Below are positions 56,380 through 64,000 of a stretch of DNA of 64,000 bases, in pieces; positions within the stretch are counted from its first letter, which is position 1; the number at the start of each line of letters is the position of its first letter. Source of the stretch: Chrysemys picta bellii (Eukaryota > Chordata > Testudines > Emydidae); contig NC_088797.1 in the NCBI RefSeq assembly GCF_011386835.1, forward strand, positions 62,583,587-62,647,586, given 5' to 3'. The translations under genes and the position numbers were made by a program. The notes below the pieces were generated by a model that had not been told where the DNA came from, searched no databases, and worked only from the letters and a program-made list of their open reading frames with translations.

Positions 56380-57069
56380 TGTCGTGGGGTTCATTCACCG
56401 CCAGGGCGCCTCCTCCTGGCCACTCTGGGGATTAGCTCTTTGCGAGTCCAACGCCCCCTTCTGCTGCTAATTCACACGCCCTGCCCCTCTCTCTCCCTGC
56501 AAGTCAGGGTGCTCTCTAGCCAGGTCACCATAGCCATCCCCTTCTGTGGTACCAAAGTCCCACAGGATGACTGTCCCAGGCAATCTCCTGCTCCACTGCG
56601 GGTCTGTGCCACTTCCCCAGGGGCTCGTAGGGGGACACAGGCCTGCCTGCTACTCCATGTTCCAGCCCAAGGACCCTATACCAGCAGCCAAGGCCTGCAC
56701 AGACCCAACCTTGCTCCTGTTTCCTCAGGTTGCACCTATTCGCCTCTAACAGGCTTTTTCTCCCCACTCCTCTGGGAGCACCCTTTCCTCAGGGCCAGGA
56801 CCCCAGGGCTGCTCCTCTCCCCCTGGTTTCCTCCTCTCCCTCCCTACGGCCAGAGGGGGACAGACGGCCCCCACACTGCAGCCCCTTCTGCTGTCAACTT
56901 CCTGGCTTTATCATAGCCCCATCTGTTCCTCCTTGGTTGGGCTCTGTCCCCAATCAGGGGTTGCTTAGCCAGCCTCGGTCCCTTCAGCTGTGGTCTATCA
57001 AGTTAATTGGCCCCCTTCTCAGCCTCATTAGCTCTTTCCAGGCTGGTGTGGGGTGAATAGCCCATCACA
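56380..57069 (-). mobile_element. LTR, reverse orientation
   Basis: Edges TGTCGTGGGGTTCATTC and GAATAGCCCATCACA give an LTR of 690 bp starting TGTGATGGGC on the minus strand. The interior is pyrimidine-rich as read, with blocks shared with 10801-11580. No target-site duplication is visible (GGCCG against GTGGA), so the copy may be rearranged or the left edge misplaced. Confidence 0.6.
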
Positions 57070-57096
57070 GGTGGATTCTCAATACGGGGACCCCAG

Positions 57097-58129
57097 TAGG
57101 GTTGCCAGGCGTCCGGTTTTCGACTGTTAAAAGTCCAGTTGGCAGCACAGTGTGGGCTTGGGGCTAAGGCAGGCTCTCTACCTGCCCTGGCTCTGTGTGG
57201 CTCTAGGGTGACCAGATAGCAAGCGTGAAAAATCAGGACAGGGGGTTGGGGGGGTAACAGGAGCCTATATAAGAAAAAGATCCAAAAATCAGGACTGTCC
57301 CTATATAATCGGGACATCTGGTCACCCTATGCGGCTCCCGGAAGCAGCTGCCAGGTCCCTGCAGCCCCTAGGCACTGGGCGGCTCAGTGTTCTGCCCCCC
57401 ATCCCCCCAAGTACTGTCTCTGCAGCTCCCATTGGCCAGGAACCACGACCAATAGGAGCTGCAGGGAGTGGTGCCTGTGGGCACGAAGGCAATGCCCGGA
57501 GCCTCCCTGGCCGCCCATGTGCTTAGAGGCCACAGGGACCTGGGGGCCGCTTCCTTGGAGCCACTGTAAGCGCCACTGGGACCCTGCACCCGAATCCCCT
57601 GCCCCAGCCCGGAGTCCTCTCCTGCACCCCAAACTCCTCATCCCCGGCCCCACCTCCAACTGGAGCTCTCACACACACAGCTCCACACCCCAACCCCTGC
57701 CCCAGCCCGGAGTCCCCTCCCACACACCAAACCCCTCATCCCCGGCCGCACCCCCAGCCAGAGCTCTCACCCCCCCGCACCCTAACCCCCTGCCCCAGCC
57801 TGGAGTCCCCTCCCACACCCCTCACCCCTGGCCCCACCCGAGCCCACACCCCCAGCCAGAACCCTCACCCTCTGCACCTCACCCCCCAGCCCAGGACCCC
57901 CTCCTACACCCCAAATCCCTCATCCCCAGCTCCAACCCGGAGCCTGCAGCCCCAGCCCAGAGCCCATACCCCCTCCAGCACCCCAACCCTCTGCCCAGCA
58001 AAGTGAAAGTGAGTGAGGGTGAGGAAGAGTGAGGAACGGGAGGCAGGGCCTTAGAGAAGGGGTGGGGTCTCGCAGAAGGGGTGGGGCAGAGGGGTTCAGT
58101 TTTGTGTGATTAGAAAGTTGGTAACCCTA
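57097..58129 (+). mobile_element. complete non-autonomous hAT element with a nested MITE
   Basis: A 1033-bp element starting TAGGGTTGCCAGGCGTCC and ending AAGTTGGTAACCCTA, flanked by GACCCCAG at 57089-57096 and 58130-58137 (perfect 8 bp). After the left end comes the CGGTTTTCGACTGTTAAAAG block. The right two-thirds are C-rich tandem units (CACCCCAACCCCTGCCCCAG type). A Chompy-like MITE sits at 57204-57329; without it and one duplication copy the element is about 899 bp. A fragment of the same interior lies at 28341-28745. Confidence 0.93.
57204..57329. mobile_element. Chompy-like hAT MITE, nested
   Basis: A 126-bp element: TAGGGTGACCAGATAGCAAG at the left, CATCTGGTCACCCTA at the right, with AAAAATCAGGACAGGG and AAAAATCAGGACTGTCCC inside. 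Flanks TGTGGCTC (57196-57203) and TGCGGCTC (57330-57337) match at 7 of 8. It is younger than its host element at 57097-58129. Same family as 24-147. Confidence 0.9.
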
Positions 58130-58137
58130 GACCCCAG

Positions 58138-58989
58138 CCCCTAAACCCGGACCAGCCTTGCTAACAGACTGTAGGTGTGCAGCACCAGATGCCGAATGAT
58201 GGCGTGAGCCCTGCAGAAAGGGAGGATTTAACTGCACAATACACTCACCCCAGGTCTCCTGCTGCTCTGTTAGAGATCTGTGTGCTTTCCTACCAACAAT
58301 GCTTTCGCACCAGCTCAATGCCCCATCTTTCTTCCCTCACAGGGACTGACTCTGAGCACAGGAGGCCAGCCCAGGCACCTGCTTCCTTGTTTAGGAGGAA
58401 GAGCATTTCCCATGTTGCTAGGCCCTCCCCTAAAATTCAATGAGAAAGTACTCCCACAAAGGCAATTACAAAAAATCCTTTGTATCCATCCTGACTGATC
58501 TCCCTCCAATGCCTGGTGCCTAGGGCCATCCACCCAGCCCCCCCTCCCGGTCTCCAAGTGCTTGCTGCAGACTGGTTTGGTCAGCTTAGAAGATTCTTAT
58601 TTGAAGCAATCAGCACATTCTCACTTTTTGGAAGGCCACATTCCTTGTAGGACGCTGCAGCCCCTCTCAGAGCAGAACCCTGCTCTCAGATCTGCACAGC
58701 ACGTCTTGGCTCTAACAGCCCCTGCTCCTTCTGCGCTCACAGAGCTCCTTCTGGGATAGCGGGGCATTACCGCTGAGCCATGCTGTGGGCCGAAAACTTA
58801 ACCCTCAACCTCCTTCGCTCAGGCCAAGGGCAACATGAGTCCTTCAAACAGCGTTTGCCAGTATGCTCCCTCTCCCACCGGGGCCCGACACACCGGCATT
58901 TCCTTTCCAATGCACGGTATTCTTACTAAGTGCACGTATCAAAGAGACTGCAATAGATCAGTGCTTGCAGAACAAGGCTCTTAGGCCGC
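58138..58989. other. unassigned non-coding stretch
   Basis: No coding signal or named repeat. Confidence 0.4.
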
Positions 58990-59190
58990 TCCTGGAGTCT
59001 GCAGCGCTCTAAGCTCTTTCCTTTTATGACTGTATTAAAGCTGCCTCTCACCCCTTTGAAGTAGGTATTATTGTCCCACTTTGCAGATGGGGAAAACCAA
59101 GACACAGAAAGAGGTTAACTGACTTGCCTGAGATGCCACAGCAAGCCTGTGGCAGCAGCAAGGATAGAATCTAGCTCTCCTAATGCTCAA
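58990..59190 (+). mobile_element. MIR-like SINE
   Basis: Has TTTGAAGTAGGTATTATTGT, CCCACTTTGCAGATGGGG, then AGGTTAACTGACTTGCCTGA and GCCACAGCAAGCCTGTGGCA, the core and 3' order of a MIR element. Confidence 0.8.
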
Positions 59191-59507
59191 GGCTGTAGTT
59201 TACCCCTTGGACTTCACTTTAAGTGACAGCATTAGAAGAGGAAAAGACAAGTCCTACTGCTCTCAAATTCTGTTCTTCACACAGACCGTAAGCCCAGAGA
59301 AGAATCAAAGAGAGAATGGAAAACTTGAACCACTGCACGTCATGTGTAATTATTGCTCCAATGGGAAATGCCATGGGGCCTGATTCTAGCCTCCTATCAG
59401 CTTTACACTCAGGTAGCAGTGGCCTGAGGGGCGCTTGCTCTGATCGGCACTGGGATCAGCGAGAACAGAACCAGCAGTGGGGAGATTACAAATGGTCAGC
59501 AAGTTAT

Positions 59508-59994
59508 ATAGATTCATAGATTCTAGGACTGGAAGGGACCTCGAGAGGTCATCGAGTCCAGTCCCCTGCCCTCATGGCAGGACCAAATACTGTCTAGACC
59601 ATCCCTGATAGACATTTATCTAACCTACTCTTAAATATCTCCAGAGATGGAGATTCCACAACCTCCCTAGGCAATTTATTCCAGTGTTTAACCACCCTGA
59701 CAGTTAGGAACTTTTTCCCAATGTCCAACCTAAACCTCCCTTGCTGCAGTTTAAGCACATTGCTTCTTGTTCTATCCTTAGAGACTAAGGTGAACAAGTT
59801 TTCTCCCTCCTCCTTATGACACCCTTTTAGATACCTGAAAACTGCTATCATGTTCCCTCTCAGTCTTCTCTTTTTCAAACTAAACAAACCCAATTTTTTC
59901 AGCCTTCCTTCATAGGTCATGTTCTCAAGACCTTTAATCATTCTTGTTGCTCTTCTTTGGACCCTCTCCAATTTCTCCACATCTTTCTTGAAAA
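59508..59994 (-). mobile_element. CR1 LINE, 5'-truncated, with intact end of ORF2
   Basis: Minus-strand 3' end ATTCTAGAATCTATGA-like octamers at 59512 and the GGACTGGAAGGGACCTCG block. The copy is truncated on the right near 59990. It is one of the best-preserved CR1 pieces in the window. Confidence 0.95.
59594..59980 (-). pseudogene. CR1 ORF2 C-terminus (128 codons, uninterrupted)
   Basis: The frame starts MEKLERVQRRATRMIKGLEN, continues LGLFSLKKRRLRGNMIAVFR, YLKGCHKEEGENLFTLVSKD, RFRLDIGKKFLTVRVVKHWN and KLPREVVESPSLEIFKSRLD, and ends with the native stop after KCLSGMV. It is the non-catalytic C-terminal region of the CR1 reverse transcriptase. Catalytic domains are absent through 5' truncation, so it cannot act. 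The lack of any stop over 128 codons suggests a fairly recent insertion. Confidence 0.95.
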
Positions 59995-61193
59995 GATGAC
60001 ATAGTCAAAGCACAGGCCGTGCCCTTAGCTACCCTTCTCTGCCACTGGGGAGGGGATGAGGAAGGACTTGAAAAGCCCTAACCATGGACACTGTCTACAG
60101 CACAACAGGATATCTCATTAAAACAATCCAGCTGAATACTTAATAGGGAGATCCTGGATTTAGGGAGGTCTCCAATCAATGAGGTTTTCAGTTAACATGC
60201 AGAGATATACATCTGTCCCAGAGGGCCGTGTTTCCTGGACTGCTAGCCCCACCACAGGGGGAAATTAGTTTTCTCCTTCATCAATGTCTGGCTCAGTCCT
60301 GTCAGCTTTGGCTTTTCATCTACGCAGGAGTTTTGCAGTGGGAACTGCCTCCAAGATGTTTGTATTCTCTTTGTCCCCAGCTCTCAGCCCAGCAGAGCAC
60401 CAGGGGCTGCCCTCCTCGTGTTCAGTGAGTCCTCTAGGTCTGATTTAGCTAATGAGATCTAAATAAAAAAACAGAAGAATTCTACTCTCTCCCTAGAAGA
60501 ATGCTGGCTAAGAGAGCTGTATGGTCTCCCGGACTGCGTGCTATGGATGTTCCAATTTTGGTTCCATAGTTAAAGTTGAGTTGAATATTGCACTTAAAGC
60601 AGGGATTCAACCACTGTAATACCTACGAAGAATATGACATGTCCTCCCCAAACTTCCCAGCCTCACTAGTACTGCCAACCTCAAAAGAGTAATAATCATG
60701 ACTCAGACACCACCCCCCCCCAAATCATGAGAATGGCCCCAAAATCTCAACTAATGTTTTTTTAGCCAATCTTTTGACTTTTTAACTCTCCTCCACTCCT
60801 CTGCCAAAGTGTGTGTGGTAATTTCATGTGGAAACTTCAATGCACACAGACATAAGCAGTGGTCTGAATGAGATCACCTCTGCCATCTGTTGATGAACTG
60901 GCAGGAAAAGCCTTCAGGAGCAGACCAAATTTGCATAGACACACTTACTTTACCTAAGTGATCAGGAGACCATCCTGCTTGGCCAAAAGGATCAATTTCA
61001 GCTGTTTTGAGTTAAAATTCACTATAATCTTGGATGCAGGGGTAATGCAATGTCGTTATCCCTACTGTATGAGTAAAGGGCAGCAGAATTGTAGTCAATA
61101 TGTCCTAATTGACGGGGGGGGGGTCCCCCTAACTTAACCTCACTTGCTAAGCTGGGGGTAATGATGCCAAAGCCAAGTGAATGGGGGTGAGAT
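59995..61193. other. unassigned non-coding stretch
   Basis: No coding signal or named repeat. Confidence 0.4.
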
Positions 61194-61275
61194 AAAACAA
61201 TGAGAAGTCCTCGTGGTACCTTAGAGACTAACCAATTTATTTGGGCATAGCTTTCGTGGGCTAAAACCCACATGG
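61194..61275 (+). mobile_element. fragment of the CTTGTGGCACCTTAGAGAC repeat family
   Basis: Shares CCTTAGAGACTAACCAATTT and TTTGGGCATAGCTTTCGTGG with the copy at 37649-37820; truncated at both ends. Confidence 0.75.
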
Positions 61276-61912
61276 GTGAGATACGTATTCCTACATAGTA
61301 GCGTGGACTCTGGTTAAAGAGTTCCAAAAGTTGTTTGGCCCTCTCCCTCCAGTGTTCAAAGAGTTGAAAACACCAATAAGCAGGTTGGGGGGCTGAGCCT
61401 TAGATCTGGTGTGGGACCATGTTCTGGTGAAAGGCAATACAGAGGAGGTGGCACCACTGGGGTTCCCCACAATCCCATGAAATAACTAAGAGCTGAAGTC
61501 CTTAAACTAGATGGAGGAACCTCCGGATATGGCACTGCAGCAACTCCAACACTGAGTTGACAGCAATGGCGCAGTGCTGGCAACTAGTGACAGAGGCAGT
61601 GGCATCGCTCTCCCCCCAGGATGGGAGATGTACCCACCTGAATGCACCCCTGGGCTCTGGGACTTCACTGGCTTCAGACAACAAACTGTGAGTAGGGGGC
61701 AGCAGAGGGAAAAGGGGAGTGATGTGACCCTGAGAGAACCCTGGTGCTAGCTGGCACACTGTCAAAATTGTAGCCTGAGCCTTTGTCATGGCTAATAATA
61801 ATTGTGTTAATTGCCAACTGATACTAATTAACGAGCTGGGGGTAACAGGGTTTTCGGCCGGGAATCAGGCTCCACAGAATTAAAACTGATATATTCAGTA
61901 TCTTGTAGGGAA
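61276..61912. other. unassigned non-coding stretch
   Basis: No coding signal or named repeat. Confidence 0.4.
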
Positions 61913-61920
61913 CCTCAGGG

Positions 61921-62419
61921 CAGGGCCGGCTCTAATTTTTTGCTGCCCCACGCAAAAAAGAAGAGTGCTGCCCCCCTGCGAGTGCCACGCCGTGCCGCCG
62001 TACCCCCCCCCAGTGCCGCCAAAATCCCCTCCCCCCAGCTCCACGCCACCTGAATCCCCGCCCCCCAGCACACCACGCCGCCCGAAGCCACGCCCCCTCC
62101 GAGCACCGCGCCAACCCCCGCCCCTCCTCCGAGCGCCAGCCCCCGCCCCTCCAGTGCCGCGCCAGCCCCCGCCCCTCCTCTGAGCGCCAGCCCCTGCCCC
62201 CCCAGTGCCGCGCCGCACCAGCCCCTGCCCCTCCTCTGAGCGCCAGCCCCCGCCCCCCAACGCCGCGCCAACCCCCGCCCCTCCTCTGAGTGCCAGCCCC
62301 CGTCCCCCCAGCGCCGCGCCAGCCCCCGCCCAATAAATAAATAAAAACCTGAGCACCGCCCCGCACAAGGTGCCGCCCCAAGCACGTGCTTGGTCGGCTG
62401 GTGCCTGGAGCCGGCCCTG
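61921..62419 (-). mobile_element. complete non-autonomous hAT element, CAGGGCCGGCTC family
   Basis: A 499-bp element starting CAGGGCCGGCTCTAATTTTT and ending GCCTGGAGCCGGCCCTG, flanked by CCTCAGGG at 61913-61920 and 62420-62427 (perfect 8 bp). The CCAAGCACGTGCTTGGTCGG block lies near the right end; in the copy at 2850-3300 it lies near the left, so this copy is inverted. The interior is C-rich tandem sequence around GCCAGCCCCCGCCCC. Frames of over 100 codons on the minus strand are Gly/Ala/Arg-rich artefacts. Confidence 0.95.
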
Positions 62420-62565
62420 CCTCAGGGTGTACGGCAAAGTCCCACCCACTGAGGGCAAAGCAAAGCCTTGGTGATTTCTATTAAAACAATCAGTGAAGGC
62501 CAAAGAGCTCCAAACCACATAAACAGCCAGCAGTACTATAGTATTATGTCTTCACGCCCTTCCTT

Positions 62566-63068
62566 GGCCATTTTGGGAGAGGTGGGGGGAGAGGGGCCAG
62601 GCAAAGGCCGTTTTGGGGAGGAGAGGGGAGGGGTCCATGCGAGGCAGAGGCCATTTTGAGGAGGGGGGGGGGGAGAGGCTGTGCTGGGCAGAAGCTGTTT
62701 TAGGTGTGGAGGTGGTGGAGGGGACGTGCTGGGCAGAGGCCTGGGGAGGTGGGGGGCAGGGGACGTGCCGGGCAGAGGATGTTTTTGGTGGGGCAGTGGG
62801 TGGAGGGGACGTGCCAGGCAGAGACCGTTTTGGGGAGGTGGGAGGCAGGAGACGTGCCGGGCAGAGGCCGTTTTGGGTGGGGAAGTGGTGGAGGGGATAT
62901 GCCGGGCAACTGGGGAGGTGGGGGACAGAGGACGTGCCGGGCAGAGGCTGTTTTGGGTGGGGAGGTGATGGAGGGGACGTGCTGGGCAGAGGCCTGGGGA
63001 GGTGGGGGGCAGGGGACATGCTGGGCAGAAGCCTGGGGAGGTCGGGGGGAGGGGATGTGCCGGGCACA
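62566..63068. repeat. G-rich minisatellite with two alternating unit types
   Basis: The word GGACGTGCYGGGCAGA (with variants) recurs at 62722, 62761, 62807, 62850, 62895, 62930, 62975, 63014 and 63053, giving spacings of 39, 46, 43, 45, 35, 45, 39 and 39. Units near 45 bp carry GCCGTTTTGGGTGGGGAGG; units near 39 bp carry GCCTGGGGAGGTGGGGG. Weaker units extend left to about 62566. Glycine-rich plus-strand and Pro-rich minus-strand frames up to 178 codons come from the repeat. Confidence 0.9.
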
Positions 63069-64000
63069 GACCATTGTCAAGATCAAAACTGGCCTTGCCA
63101 GAATCTCAGTTTGGAGACTCAAACCCTCCATGCTCAGGGGAGATCTTGAGCCCTGCCCCGCTGCACACCATTCACCTCCTCCAACCTGCTGCTGGGAAAT
63201 CACAGGACAGGCTCAGGGCAGCAAAGCATTTCCACAGTGAGCAGTGGGAATGGGGGGACCCCAGACACACCCGAAAAGGATTGCCAGAGGGCAGATGCTC
63301 AGTGCTTCTGTACCAGCAGTCCCCTTTCAGGCGTCTCCAGTTGGGCATCCCAAATTCCTGGCCATTTGAACCATCTCACCATTGTAATGCAAGCAGGCAG
63401 ATAACCCCATGTTTGCTGCTGACTCCTTCCCCTCAGGGAGCAAGGAGGGTGGAGCAGGCAAAGAGGGCAGAGGGGTCAGGAACTGCACATCAGCCCTGGG
63501 GAAGCGATCCCTGGTTCTGTCCTCGTCTCAGTTACCACCAGCAGGCGCTGAATTGATTTACCTTTCTCAGGGAGGGCTTTGCTGGAAAGGGAAGCATGGA
63601 AACACTCTGTTAATGGGTGGCCTGCAACTCCTGGGTATTTATGTGGCATGACCCAGCCATGACAGGTAAGGAGCCTGTACCACTCACTGCTCCTCCGCCT
63701 CATTGTCCTTCTTGGCATGCAGGAGACTGACATGATCAGTCTGGGGGTTAAACACACACATAAATCACCTAGAGCAGTGACACGACCTGTGTGTGTGAAT
63801 TCAGTGCTGCTTCAGCTGGCAGTGCTGGAGAATGGCATTCACTCTCCATAGGAGAGCAACACCATTGGGCAGAGCCCTATGCTTCCTCAGCGCTTACCTG
63901 GGCATCTCTAAGGTGGAAGGGGACAGTAGTTCAGTCTTTAAGCTCGTTAAATCCTTGGTTTGTCTGCTGAGACTGCTAATCAGAGGGACAAATTGCTCTG
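63069..64000. other. unassigned non-coding stretch at window end
   Basis: No coding signal or named repeat is seen to the end of the window. Confidence 0.4.

Noticed and set aside
62552..63240. Glycine- or proline-rich open frames of up to 178 codons on both strands
   Set aside because: They appear in several frames at once, follow the tandem repeat and have no start context or homology.

Overview
This is vertebrate nuclear DNA, almost certainly from a turtle (Testudines). There is no bacterial, phage or plasmid character: no operons, no ribosome-binding sites, no rRNA and no intact host gene. The turtle call rests on the repeats. They include several 5'-truncated CR1 LINEs with the CR1 3' tail, a tRNA-derived SINE with a CR1-like tail (Cry-type, as in cryptodiran turtles), Chompy-like MITEs, abundant short hAT elements with termini such as CAGGGCCGGCTC, TAGGGTTACCA and TAGGGTGACCAG, and LTRs of the kind common in turtle genomes. 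The species cannot be told. A crocodilian is the main alternative.

Layout. 1-3300: a foldback-like repeat carrying a Chompy-like MITE, fragments of GC-rich hAT elements, a CR1 tail and a complete hAT element. 3.9-6.5 kb: an LTR in reverse orientation and a related LTR end in forward orientation, with GC-rich repeat between. 6.5-10.8 kb: a degenerate C-rich minisatellite interrupted by a SINE and a CR1. 10.8-20.6 kb: mostly unassigned DNA with old repeat fragments. 20.6-27.2 kb: a Tigger-like element, the C-terminal part of a dead hAT transposase, three related LTR pieces (one with a polypurine tract), and a hAT element nested in a foldback. 27.4-30.0 kb: two successive dead copies of one non-LTR retrotransposon. 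30.5-43 kb: a palindromic repeat, small hAT and LTR elements, and long unassigned stretches. 43.2-46.2 kb: a dead Ty3/gypsy element (gag and protease region) between CR1 fragments, with an internal 197-bp duplication. 48.5-51.2 kb: a minisatellite-bearing LTR element next to a dead ZBED5-like hAT transposase. 52.7-54.7 kb: a LINE split by a solo LTR. 55.0-58.1 kb: hAT elements and an LTR, one hAT holding a nested MITE. 59-64 kb: a MIR-like SINE, a CR1, another hAT element and a G-rich minisatellite.

The window reads as a gene-poor, transposon-dense region built by nested insertion. All recognisable coding sequence belongs to dead mobile elements. Precise target-site duplications read from the sequence (8 bp for six hAT-type elements, 5 bp and 4 bp for two LTRs) fix many boundaries and give relative ages. 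I found no undescribed biological system. The best leads are structural: the duplication across the Ty3 protease site, the LTR-split LINE, the TSD-based assignment of the Chompy-like MITEs, and the large minisatellite.
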